Positions 32,585-42,643 of a stretch of DNA of 64,000 bases are shown here, piece by piece; the stretch's first letter is position 1, and each line of letters opens with the position of its first letter. Source of the DNA: Trichosphaerium sp. ATCC 40318 (Eukaryota; Discosea; Flabellinia; Trichosidae); contig JALMLS010000612.1 in NCBI GenBank assembly GCA_038496445.1, positions 62,001 through 126,000 of the forward strand. Direction: 5' to 3'. Position numbers and translations under genes: made by a program. Below the pieces are notes generated by a model. That model was not told where the DNA came from, ran no database searches, and saw nothing but the letters and a program-made list of their open reading frames with translations.

Positions 32585-33973
32585 TTATGAACGGTTCTGG
32601 GGTGCCATGTACTCTAGGGTTTGTCTGATGCTCCAGTGTTCTATGCTGTCAAACGCTTTTGATATGTCTACGTATGTTAGATGTATGTCTTTTGATTTGT
32701 ATTCAAGTTTGTTATCTTCAAGAATGTTTGTGAGGTTGATGACGTGTCCAATGGTGGATTTGTTTTTCCTGAATCCGTTCTGTAGTTTGGATAGGAGTTG
32801 GTTCTTTTCCATGTATTCATACAGTCGGTTATGTAGTATACGTGTGTATATCTTGTGTTGTATGGCTAATAAAGCTATGGGTCTGTAATTTTTTGGGTTT
32901 GTTTTGGATTGTCCCTTTTTGTGTATGAGGTAGAGTATTGAGATTCTCCAGGCTTCTGGTGTGGTTCCTTTGTCGAAGCAGTGTTTCATAACTGCTTCTA
33001 GTATTTGGTGATATCTCGGAGAGAGGCTGGTTATGATTTCTGTGGTGATTTTATCTTCGCCTGGTTGCTTTCCCTTTTTGGTATCTTCTACCGCCTTAAT
33101 GTATTCAGCATGCGAGATAGGATTGGTGTTTATTTTGATGTTTATCTTGGGTTTGTTCTTTAGCCAGTTTGGGATGTTATCAGGTTTTGGCGAGCATTTC
33201 TGGAGGATCTCCTTCCATGTATTCGCGAAGATGTTCATTATTTCTCTTGGGTTGACTGTGTATTCTTCTGTTATGGGGTCTTGCAGGAGGTTAGTGGTTG
33301 ACCTATGTCGTCTTTGCAAGAGTCTGTCAAAGAAGGATTTGGGATCGTTGTGGTATTTATTTATTAAGTTTGTGACTCTCTTTTGGATGAGTTTTCTCTC
33401 TATGATGGCAGTTCTTTTGTTTACTAGTTTAGTAAGACGGTTTTTCGACCACTTTAATTTGCTTGTGATCTTATGTAGGTTGGTGACGTATTCTGGTAAT
33501 GGAGGTGGTTCATTGTCGGTGTTCTTTTTGATGGTGCCTAGCACCTTGCTTAATGTTTGTTCAGCTTTGTTTAACATTTTTGGCGTTAAGTTGTAGTCTT
33601 GTAGGTCTATCTTTCTAATGATTCGGAGTGCGAGTGATTTAGCTGTTTTTAGTTGTCTTAGTTTTTTGTCTGAATATGATTTTCTTTTCTTCTTTGATCT
33701 TACGCCTAGTTCTGTCTCGCAGGTTTCGTATATGTGTTTGTTTATCAGTTTTACTAGGAGGGTAGGTGACGTATTTTCTGTATTTATCAGTTTTGCAAAT
33801 TCTCTTTCTATTTCTGGGGTTGTGTTGATATTATTTATGAAGTCTGTTTGCTCTTCATCATTGGAATTGTAGTTAATCGAAGGTCTCATTTGTGGTAAGG
33901 TTACATCTATTTTATTTGTATTTACATTTGCGAATTTATAGGTTAGTTTGACTGGCCGGTGATCACTGTCAAT
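32585..33973 (-). pseudogene. LINE polyprotein, 5' part: endonuclease tail and RT fingers
   Basis: The frame is open from the element's 5' junction. It contains the end of the endonuclease domain, a linker, and the first RT motifs (PISHAEYIKAVEDTKKGKQPG, YRPIALLAIQHKIYTRIL, LQNGFRKNKSTIGHV, THVDISKAFDSI-like with YVDISKAFDSIEHW). It ends prematurely after LEYM, where one base appears to be missing. The next frame carries on the conserved RT sequence directly, so the shift is a single recent or technical event. Confidence 0.85.
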
Positions 33974-34140
33974 AGGCTATGAAAATAGCGTAATACTCTA
34001 AGTCTGTCGTGGCTTAATCGAGCTGCGAAAGAAAAAAAAAATTGGTTTAGGTTCCTATTTTTGGAAGAGCATAGTGTAATGGCGAAACAGGCTACTCCTT
34101 CAAACTTCAACGACGACTTGTTTTTCTGGAACTTTTTTTT

Positions 34141-36105
34141 CTATTGAATCAATTTTTGTTTTTCACTTTTTTGTACAAGTTGTCCGTAGTATACAACTAG
34201 ACCTTTTAGGTAGTAGTCATCTACATAATTAAGCTCTATTTCGCAGTTGTCTCCCTATGTAAAAATTGTTTGTGAGCCGTCACAGGTAAGAGACAAAAAA
34301 AGGTTGCAACTTTTTTGGAAGAAATGAAAAAAAAAAAAGGCAACAACAAAAAAAGTTGTATTATGCTTTGTGAGTTGAGTCTTTTTTAATATACCTCTTC
34401 TATTAGATCCGTAAGCTCTTCAGGAATAGTGTTTCTGGGTAGAAAGTACACAACGTTTGTTGTTATTTGTCTTGTAAAAGAAAACAACTCGGTCCTTTTT
34501 TGGAAAATGAGTTATTTTTACGACACAGTAAAACGCTGCGAATATTTTTGTACCCGTTTATAGTCATATCTGAAAGTGAAAAATCTTTTCTAGAGCTATA
34601 ACTAGGTCCTCCCCATGGTGGAGATAGTAATACTGAATCAACCTGGTAAGATAAGTCAGTACAAAAATGGCAAGGAGCGAAAATCCAAAAAACTCGCTAG
34701 CGTACTCTAAAAGGGGATGCAGTCTTCGTATAATCTGCAAGAATAAAATCGACATTATTTTCTACACCATATACACTCGCGTTATGTTGAGCCAGAAGAA
34801 TACGCTCTGGGTTAATCTCCATACCTGAAAAACCGTCAATTTTTACCCGACCCTACCTTCCTTTCTCGAACAATTTCGCTTTGCTTTCTTTTGACGTACC
34901 AAAGGCAAATCCGCAGTGTTCTGCAAATTGTATAACATTACCGCCAGCGCCTATAAATATTTATTAAAAAACCCTTAGGAAAGGGATGAAACAACTAAAA
35001 CCATTTCCAAAAATAAATAATGGCGTACCTGTCATTGCATCTAACACTAAACATGTCTTTCCAAGTGTTTTTGATATCCTCTGTGCTTGATGTTTTGCTA
35101 ATAATTCCGGTGTAACAGAGTACCATCCTTCTATAGAAAGAAGAGTATTTTCAGTAAAGGTACGAATAAAACAAAACAAAAACTTTTCAAAAAAAAAAAC
35201 CGTCATTCCAGTTCACTTCTTTTACTTCGATGTAGCGTTGCATTTCAACAAAAACAAAGGTGACACCAGGTAACAATAGTTTAGCTTTTAATAAAAACGA
35301 AAAGAAGAAAATTACTTGATTGGTGGTGCAGTGAGGGAGGAATGTTGTACCTTCGTCCATTTTTATGCCTTGATCAAATTTCGAAAATAATGAAAATCTT
35401 TGATACCAATACTTAGCATTACACTTGCCAATACCTCCATAATTGTTCTTTGTATTTTTCTTTGGTTTTGGTTCCTCAGGTTGAATTTCATCGATTGTGG
35501 AAGGTTTGAGTGGTGTAAGATCAGAGGGTAGGCTGTCACCGCTATTCTTAATTGTCGAAGGACTGAGAGCAGCATCATCTGGTTTCGTGTCACTGCGCAC
35601 AACCAAATCTATGTCCATTGCTATTGCATCATCCGGTTCTTTGTTTGTAGTATGTTCTGCAGTCGTCTGAGTAGAAAGTTGAGAGTCTGATTCAGGAGCG
35701 TTTGTGACTGGAATATTCTTTGCCTCTGTTTCTAATGCCTGCTGTGGCTCTGAGTACATAGTGGCTACGTTTTGCTGTTGCTCATTTGCTTCTTGATTGG
35801 TATTTGCTGGCTTTTTTCGCTTTTTTTTTCTGCGCCTCTTGCTTGACCGTTTGGCTCGTTTGCGCTTCTTGGTGTCCTATGGCGTCGTTAACGCGCAATA
35901 AAATATACAGCAGTACGTTTGTAAATGAAAATGTCATAGGTAGACCATCACATCGCGCTACAAACATCTCTGGAGCAAAATATGATGCACTTGGGACATC
36001 TGTATCTTCTTTTTCGTTCTCTCTTTTCAAAACGTTAAAAAATATGCGCAACGCGTAGGATCACGTACCTACAAGTGAACGCGGATATGTATAGGTTTCG
36101 TCCAT
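34141..36105 (-). CDS. TGS1: trimethylguanosine synthase (cap hypermethylase)
   Basis: The enzyme converts the m7G cap of snRNAs, snoRNAs and other RNAs to the 2,2,7-trimethyl form in the nucleus or Cajal bodies. From ATG 36105 a variable N-terminus carries a very basic nuclear-localisation-like run (KKRKRAKRSSKRRRKKKRKK) and an acidic, Ser/Pro-rich linker. The catalytic domain then shows KYWYQRFSLFSKFDQGIKMD, GWYSVTPELLAKHQAQRI, LVLDAMTGTGGNVIQFAE (AdoMet motif I), MEINPERILLAQHNASVYGV, and the hallmark LLSPPWGGPSYS. VVYFLPRNTIPEEL and VYYGQLVQK follow. About nine introns, several starting GTACGT. The first intron's acceptor is ambiguous by two bases. The stop is TAG at 34141-34143. Confidence 0.92.
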
Positions 36106-36312
36106 GAAATACCCTAGCTAGACTTTTATTGATGTTGCTATATCATTTTTCAACGTACTTGCAACATGCTCATAGGAGCCTTGGCCAATCTCTTCTTCCA
36201 TTGTCAATAACGTGTCTTAACTGAGCTAATAAGTCAAACTCTTGCGTTAATTGCCTAGATCAAGCAGTACAACTGTTGTTTGTCGAGTATTGAACGAAGA
36301 TCAGACCCAACA

Positions 36313-38919
36313 ATGTCCACAACACAAACACGCGGTAAGTCAAGCGCCACTGGTCCACGAACACGCCGCAAGGAGTCACAACTCAAGTCAATTGCCATTT
36401 CCGCCGACTTGATGAATGTACCTTCTAAAAAGAGTGCAAAGTCTGGTAGACGCAAACAACGAAGGAAAAAGTCAGTTTCAAGGCGACAAAAGAAAAGTAC
36501 AAAGTAGAAAGTGACCAAATTCGCTCTAACATTATCGCAGCCTCTCGTTCTGCTAAGGTGGAGTTCTCACAGCTCACAATTGCAAAAAAATATTATGATG
36601 GTGTTACACTGGACATAAATGGAGGGTCGAAAGGTCCTGCTCTTGAATACAACTCAAAATCGAAGGAGCTCATAGTACCAGCAGTATATAAAGACACTCC
36701 TGTACGTAAACAAAATGAAAAATTGTTCTAACGATCTTGATACAGGTAGAAGTCGTTATTTTTGCGCCAGCAGGAAGTAGGGAGCACTTATGGAAGGAAT
36801 TGTGCAGTGTTACAGAGTCACAACCTCACATTCGTCGATTTTATGCTTACGGCTTTAAAGACATGTTCTTTGCAGGTAACGAAGTACCTTCCTTTCTATC
36901 GTAACAATGTAATACGGTTGCAAACCTATTTTGATTGTTATTTCCTTGTTTTGCATTATACCACTTTACTGACGCATCGCCGATTTCTCAAACTTATTGC
37001 TAAACAATTAAACAATCAGGTGGCGGAGAAGAAAAGTGGTCAGTCGAGAAAGCTCCGTTCTTAATTGTAGAGCCTAGAGGAAGAAACCTAAGAGATTTTA
37101 TGAAGCGTGATGGCGGTTTCGCTAATCTAGCAGAGGTATTGCTTCGTCATTTTATTTGTGTTTTTTTCATTTTTTTCTTTAATTTTCTGTTTAAGGCCAT
37201 AAATGCTGCAATGAGCTTAGCTCAGGCACTTGATCATCTTCATTCGAGAGGCATTGTATTATGTGACATTAAGCCGTCAAAGATATATGTCGATAAGCAC
37301 AGGACACCAAAGTTTGCTGATTTTAGGTAAGCTTTTTTTATATCCATAAAAACCTTCTCATTGGTTTCGTGTAGATATGCGTTTCTCTACGAACGAGAAA
37401 TGACTACTGGTGGATGTACACCTCTTTGGGCCAGTCCTGAAATGTTACATGTATTCATGTCTGCTCATCCTGATGATAAACATGTCAAAGCAAAGCGTGT
37501 CACTCCAAAAACAGACGTACAAAAGATGGATTTTTTTTTGCAACATGTTGCTTCTAAAACACTCTAGATTTTCTCTTTTGGATACCTTCTTTGGCTTTTA
37601 TTGTGGTCGACCACCACAAGTACCTACGTAGAGCCATACCCTGACTTGCAAAATTTAGAAGAGCTTCAGCATGGTAGGTTTATAATGACGTGGTGTACAC
37701 TAAGAATAAATAATAGCAATCACAAGTCACAAAGGCAGACCTGAGCTGCCAAAAGATACGTCAACTGAAATACGCGAAGTAAGTTCCCTCCTTATACTGA
37801 CTTGGTTCTTTTTGTAAATAATAACGCATTTAGGTCGTGTATGGTTGTTGGCAAACAAATGTATGGGAAAGAGCAGATGCACGGTATGTTACAACAGTTT
37901 GATTTGTTTTTTTTTTCCTTACTTTTTTGTAAAGTATGCTGGTAAACAGTTTGAAAGAAGTGCTGCTTGCTCTTGATCCTACGAGGCACGAAGTCCAATT
38001 TATAGGTAAACGGTTATTCATACATTCCTATATTGTATTCACATTATCATAGGCACTGATAAACTAGCCTGGACAGGTTCAGGACGTCTTGTACAACAGG
38101 TACATTCCTTTTTATTTGATTATTTTCCTCATGTTGTACAAGAAAATCTTGTGGAGCAAAGCTCCTACATTCTTGCTTTTTGTATCTACCTAGTACTAAT
38201 GTGGTTTGATAGCCTATCAATGTTGGTGACAAGATTAGAGTGTTTGACCTATGTCGTATTTCGACATCGATGAGGGAGTTTAAGCGTAAGAATATTGTAT
38301 TATTTATATCACCAAGTCTATACTTTCCTGGTGTAGATAATAATATCTCATCTCTTTCGGAAATAGCTTGTAGCTATGAAAATACAAAGGTTATGGTTGT
38401 TACACAAGATTTACCTTGGTACGTCTTTTTTTAAACAATAAATTGTTTTCTCGGCTTTTTTGGTTCCCACGTGATTGATGTTTATTTAAACAAAACAAAA
38501 AAAACATCAATAACATGGATACCCTAGAAGACAAGTATCTAGTTGACCCTAAAGCGTTTATGGCGCCAAACTTTTTTCTCTTTTTTTTTTATTAATCGTT
38601 TCTCTGTGCTTTTTAGCAATTGTTTTACGTTAGTGAGATGGTTAATTTACTTTATAGGGCTATTTTAAATAAACAAGATGAACTGGCGTCTTACGATAAC
38701 GTCGGCATTTTTAGCGCTTTTGGAAAGCAAGGGAATTTTATTGATACGATGAAAACAGAAGTTTCAGGACCTTTAAAAGGTCTAACTACTGTCGCTATCT
38801 ATGTTTTAGATGATTCTAACACGGTAGTATACCGTGACGTACCTGAAAGGGTACCTCATCGACCAGAATATGGTAAAATAAGGGAAGCATTAGAAAAACT
38901 CCCTTCAACCGGTGTTTGA
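36313..38919 (+). CDS. predicted protein pseudokinase with unknown C-terminal domain
   Basis: A kinase-fold domain is recognisable over about ten exons: PFLIVEPRGRNLRDFMKRDG (hinge region), AMSLAQALDHLHSRGIVLCD, KPSKIYVDKHRTPKFADFR, TPLWASPEML (APE region) and FSFGYLLWLLLW. Catalytic positions are degenerate. The beta-3 segment VEVVIFAPAG has no Lys, HRD is LCD, the metal-binding Asn of KPxN is Lys (KPSK), and DFG is DFR. An active kinase is therefore unlikely. A separate C-terminal part (CRISTSMREFKRKNIVLFISPSL; EIACSYENTKVMVVTQD; TVAIYVLDDSNTVVYRD) is alpha/beta-like and slightly reminiscent of a TIR fold, but I cannot assign it. First exon MSTTQTR is short. A basic Ser/Arg-rich frame that follows is treated as intron. 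Stop TGA at 38917-38919. Confidence 0.7.
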
Positions 38920-39383
38920 ACTTGTCAAGAAAAAAAAAGCCAATCGCCTTTTCACATCTCAAGAGTACACAGTATATCTCACTCTTGATTATATTTATTT
39001 CATAAGCACACGTGATTGGTTTTTAATAAAGAAACAAAAGGATGTTGCTATTGAGTTGTAATTTTAGGAATAAAAACAGATCAAGAACAAGAATAAAAAC
39101 AAATAAAGGTATTGATTTATATTGTCCTGTACGAGAGCTCACGCTATAAACCCTTTTGAGCACATACGTAGTTGTGTGCACGCATCGTTATTTACTAGCG
39201 TTGACTTTTTTACAAAATGTGGAACTTCCTCCAAATTTGTTTTGATATTTCCGAACATCATTACGTATAGAGTACGCGCGTAGTATACCTAAGAATTGTT
39301 GCAGTTGCTTAACTTCCGTTTACGTTAATACTTTCCTTTTTTGAAGGCCACTACAAGAAAACAGCACAGTATCGCAACACCTC
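38920..39383. promoter_or_regulatory. intergenic region upstream of the amidase
   Basis: This AT-rich region has a CACGTG palindrome at 39,009-39,014. It should contain the terminator of the kinase-like gene and the promoter of the amidase. No exon is seen. Confidence 0.35.
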
Positions 39384-40349
39384 ATGCCTTACTACACAGC
39401 TGCTTTCAGCTTTGTTAGCACTGTGTTGCTAATGTGCAGCCAGCTTGATATTATAGATAGACTTGACTCTACTAGCCCTGATACTACGAACTACTCTGCC
39501 GACGGCAGAAGAGGAGGCGGTGAAGTAAAGATGATTGTGCTTCATTACACAGTTGAAGATATCGCTGGTGTGTGGGACATTTGGGCAGACAAAGAGAAAT
39601 ACGCAAGCTCTCACTACGTCATTGACTATGGTGGTGTTACGTACCGAACCGTAGAAGACAAAGAACGCTCTTTTCACGCTGGCTACGGTTACTGGGCAGG
39701 TACCAATGACGGTAACTCTCATTCCATCGGAATTGAGCAAGTTAACCCAGGGTTTACCTACGACAGCCCTAAAAACCCACACACTGGACGAAGAGACGGA
39801 GTTCGAGTCGGTAATGTTGATAAGCGCTACTGGTTCCACTATGACGAAGGAATTATCGAATCAACGATAAAACTAGTCAAATGTCTTATTAACAAGTACG
39901 ATATCAAGCCTTGGAACGTTATAGGCCATAGCGACTTGAGCGTCTTTAAACAAGATCCTGGTCCATTGTTCCCTTGGCGTAGACTCGCTAAACAGCATGG
40001 TATCGGTATGTGGTACAACGAGCATTGGGTAGGATTGATGGTAAAGTACAGCAAAATCAAAGTAACGACGGAGCAATTCAGGCAATATATCGTGGAGCTA
40101 GGACATCGTTGGGAAGATGCTGAGTTAAGAGATGACCCAAGGGATGCAGAAAACTATAAAGGAAGATATCCTAATAGAATTAAAGCGTTTAAGATGCATT
40201 TTAATCCTAGACAATTTGCTTCTGCTGTTATTGATAGAAAAACATTCTTTATTGCACGGGATTTAGTATATCAAAAGAGAATACTTGAGAGAAGGTTTAA
40301 TGTTATGGATAGATATAGTTACGATTGGAAAGACTTGGTAATCAATTAA
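39384..40349 (+). CDS. secreted N-acetylmuramoyl-L-alanine amidase (Amidase_2, AmiD-like)
   Basis: This zinc amidase of 321 residues is predicted to cut the bond between muramic acid and L-alanine in bacterial peptidoglycan. A hydrophobic N-terminus (TAAFSFVSTVLLMCSQ) suggests secretion or delivery to a phagosome. The Amidase_2 core is clear: KMIVLHYTVED (first zinc His), YGGVTYRTVED, SFHAGYGYW, SIGIEQVNPGF, KPWNVIGHSDLSV (second His), KQDPGPLFPWRRLA (Asp ligand). The GHSD...DPGPLFPW block is like bacterial AmiD. A ~100-residue C-terminal extension has no match I know. The gene has no intron, in contrast to nearly all neighbours, and its nearest look-alikes are bacterial. Horizontal acquisition is likely but inferred. 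Confidence 0.9.
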   Translation: MPYYTAAFSFVSTVLLMCSQLDIIDRLDSTSPDTTNYSADGRRGGGEVKMIVLHYTVEDIAGVWDIWADKEKYASSHYVIDYGGVTYRTVEDKERSFHAGYGYWAGTNDGNSHSIGIEQVNPGFTYDSPKNPHTGRRDGVRVGNVDKRYWFHYDEGIIESTIKLVKCLINKYDIKPWNVIGHSDLSVFKQDPGPLFPWRRLAKQHGIGMWYNEHWVGLMVKYSKIKVTTEQFRQYIVELGHRWEDAELRDDPRDAENYKGRYPNRIKAFKMHFNPRQFASAVIDRKTFFIARDLVYQKRILERRFNVMDRYSYDWKDLVIN

Positions 40350-40604
40350 ATCAGTACACCCATTGAGCTGGTTTTTATCTGTAGCGCTAACTAATAAACA
40401 TATATTTTTGCAACTATCTCCCTGGTTTTTTTTGTGAGAATCAAGCTAAAAATAGGCTTGTATTAGCGTTTTCTACAGTGTGAATAACTCTTAAGATTTT
40501 ACTGGAAGTAAAATTGTTGAAGCACTTTCTTCAGTCATTTGACACTTGACATTTCGTCATTTAGTAATTTCTTCGTTTGGTCTACTCTGTTTTTATTTAC
40601 ATAT

Positions 40605-41669
40605 TTATGGATACCAAGTATCAATAAAGTCGAGGATAGCTTCTCCTAGATCGCTACCATACGAAGGGATAGCAGAAGTGCGTCTCAAGTGGTACGGGCT
40701 TTCTAACTGAATCGCATCAATTGTACCACTTGAAACACTTCCATGACTTCTAACAGTAAATCCACCAGTAAAATATCCGTCGGTTCCAGGTCCTGGTTCA
40801 GTAGGAGAAGGTACAACGTGGTAAGTTGCATCCAACAGTCCGCCAAAGCTAGTTGCGCCTCTTATCAGCTCTGAGAATGGTACACCCGAAGTAGCAGCAA
40901 GATTAGCAACACTGCCTTTTGGAGAAACTGCATTCAAGCCAGCGTCTAAATAGCTGTGAGTTGCTATCACCATTATTGTTTTAAGGTGTACCGTTCTTGT
41001 TCAAATTCGTCTTTGAGATAGCATATCCGAGCTCCACCCATTGTTGTGAATGACTAGATACTCCATGTACATCAATGAGTAATCCTGCACCATGTTCTAA
41101 TACTACTCTGTCTTTTGCACAATTGATAAACGCATGATACTTATCCCTAAGCAAAACAAGGTTACAACGCATTCGGATAGTCTTGCAGGGTATAACATAA
41201 TCAACTACCCTATTGAAAGTACGCATACCATATTGAAAGAGCGGAAGCGTCAATAGCTTGATCTGGGTCAATACGAGCACGATTCATATCTACCTTCTTT
41301 CTTCCAATATTGGCCACAATCACGTGTACTTTCTGATTTGTTATCGATTCGATTGTTGAAACAATCTTGTCCGCAAGGTTGATTGTGCGCGTGTCACGTC
41401 CCTTGTTGCCTAGAAGAAATCAGCAAATCCTTCGAAATAAGGGGAATCGTACCTGCTGGCTTATCCGGAATACTTGCTGGATCGTTTGTACCACCATGAG
41501 GTACAGTAATTATTATCGGAAGGTCACCTGTAGTGTACGATACATATTGATCTGCTCCGTCATAGTTTACATCGCCAGCTATATGACTTGCAAGTGGGCA
41601 TGGATCAAACGCAAATGAAAGAACCACAAAAGCGCAAAGCCCTAGAGATGTATTTTTAGCTTTCTTCAA
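40605..41669 (-). CDS. secreted N-formylglutamate-amidohydrolase-like enzyme
   Basis: ATG 41669 opens a signal peptide (KNTSLGLCAFVVLSFA). The spliced product then shows DLPIIITVPHGGT, IVANIGRKKVDMNRARIDPD, LLIDVHGVSSHSQQW, FGGLLDA, VPSPTEPGPGTDGYFTGGF, TVRSHGS and GTIDAIQLESPYHLRR, ending DTWYP at TAA 40605. VPHGG, DVHG and the Gly-rich end block are typical of the N-formylglutamate amidohydrolase family (zinc amidases). The true substrate of secreted eukaryotic members is not known to me. At least three introns; one is only 28 nt (GTACAC...GATAG), and its removal restores frame exactly. The gene converges on the peptidoglycan amidase, which is also secreted and also cleaves amide bonds. Confidence 0.8.
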
Positions 41670-42087
41670 TAGAGCCCTTTCGGTTATTCTCTTTGAGTGT
41701 ACCTATCAGAGTTCGTAGTGTTTTATTTGTTGTCATCTTGATTGTTTATGTTAGTTTTTAATAAAGTAAAATAAGCAAGACACGTGGATCACGTGATACA
41801 AATCCGTGAATATATGACGCAATTTCACAAGTTTTCATGAATACAAAAACTTTATTTGATTTCACGTGATTTATACAAACATTGCCGGGCGAACTACTTT
41901 AGGCAAAACAAGTAGCCTTGTATTGTTTGTTATGGCACATAACACGTATCAGTCACCTTCATGGCGAAGCTGTTCATTGACTTGAGCAGAAACAACTGAA
42001 ATAGAGAATATTCAAATTCCACGTCACGACACTTCCCGACATTGAGATGCATACAATTTGCACGCAGTCACATAGTCCTAAGACCTA
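41670..42087. promoter_or_regulatory. divergent intergenic region with clustered CACGTG palindromes
   Basis: Three CACGTG sites lie within 90 bp (41,781-41,786; 41,790-41,795; 41,863-41,868), the last inside TTCACGTGAT. The region separates the divergent amidohydrolase-like gene and the 88-codon ORF. CACGTG is the classic E-box for bHLH factors; a role here is inferred. Confidence 0.45.
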
Positions 42088-42354
42088 ATGATTGCTAACT
42101 TGCCAATCGTTGTTTGTTTACAGAATAATGGTTTAGAATCATTAGTAGAGCATCTCTGTAATAACAAATTTGTTCATGTGCTGCAACCTAACTCATATCC
42201 AAAGCCATTATTGCTCTTCAAAAATGTAGAAAGCAATAAACAAGACCTAAAACAAAGGCTACACACCAACCAATGTACAATAAAGTTGGAAGAATATCAC
42301 TATATTGTTGTGCTTGCTAATAAAGAATCCATTGAAGTTGTTAAAACAATTTAA
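42088..42354 (+). CDS. 88-residue protein of unknown function between inverted repeats
   Basis: This is an intronless frame from ATG 42088 to TAA 42352-42354. The sequence mixes hydrophobic strands (LPIVVCLQ, YIVVLANK) and a basic centre (NKQDLKQRLHTNQ), as a small alpha/beta protein would. I recognise no family. The start codon sits inside the left arm of an inverted repeat whose right arm lies ~50 bp past the stop, so a transcript could pair its ends. Both the gene and its expression are unproven. Confidence 0.45.
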   Translation: MIANLPIVVCLQNNGLESLVEHLCNNKFVHVLQPNSYPKPLLLFKNVESNKQDLKQRLHTNQCTIKLEEYHYIVVLANKESIEVVKTI

Positions 42355-42425
42355 CTGAATTGCGATTATCCACGTGTAAAAGTACAATCGAATTTAGACT
42401 CGATTGTCCTTGCAAGTTAGCAATC
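42090..42425. repeat. inverted repeat flanking the 88-codon ORF
   Basis: Left arm 42,090-42,109 and right arm 42,401-42,425. A 14-bp perfect block (GATTGCTAACTTGC and its complement) plus a further 6-bp block (CAATCG) match, separated by a 5-nt insertion in the right arm. There is no flanking direct repeat that I can see to prove transposition. Confidence 0.6.
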
Positions 42426-42643
42426 ACACCGGACGAATGATGCAAAAATAGTTCGTATCGTTCACAAACACTTGTGAAAGAATGGATTGTCTTTACTTAC
42501 TGAAAGGAAGTTTGTTGTAACAACAACCTATCTTGGCAGGCACGGAGATGGGTGGTAGAGTTGGTATTGGGTTCAACGAATGGAATTCAGTTGTGTAAAA
42601 ATGTCAACCAACAAAAAACACAAAATCATCAACTATTAACACC

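Larger units (their letters stand above)
29853..33973 (-). mobile_element. 5'-truncated LINE (non-LTR retrotransposon) of the RT plus RNase H type
   Basis: One retroelement copy is inserted with target-site duplications of 7 bp (AGGCTAT at 29,846-29,852 and 33,974-33,980). Its 5' end starts inside the last motif of an AP-type endonuclease domain (DSDHRPVKLTY). Truncation of this kind is typical of incomplete target-primed reverse transcription. The 3' end carries a GACCGGAATAAAAGT-type terminus followed by four AAAGT units instead of poly(A). The order endonuclease, reverse transcriptase, RNase H, CCHC-like finger resembles the I/R1/Tad group of LINEs. That placement is from architecture only. 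Confidence 0.9.

Noticed and set aside
32456-32600. Programmed ribosomal frameshift in the LINE
   Set aside because: The break lies in the middle of the reverse transcriptase, not between functional ORFs. No slippery heptamer is seen, and a single missing G explains it.
36340-36507. Basic Ser/Arg-rich frame as coding sequence of the pseudokinase N-terminus
   Set aside because: It ends in a stop before the kinase exons. Splicing from GTAAGT after MSTTQTR to the AAAGTAG acceptor keeps frame and skips it. Retained-intron use cannot be excluded.
38240-38434. Firm TIR-domain call in the C-terminus of the pseudokinase
   Set aside because: Only a loose strand pattern (NIVLFISPSL, TKVMVV) fits; no catalytic Glu or BB-loop can be pointed to.
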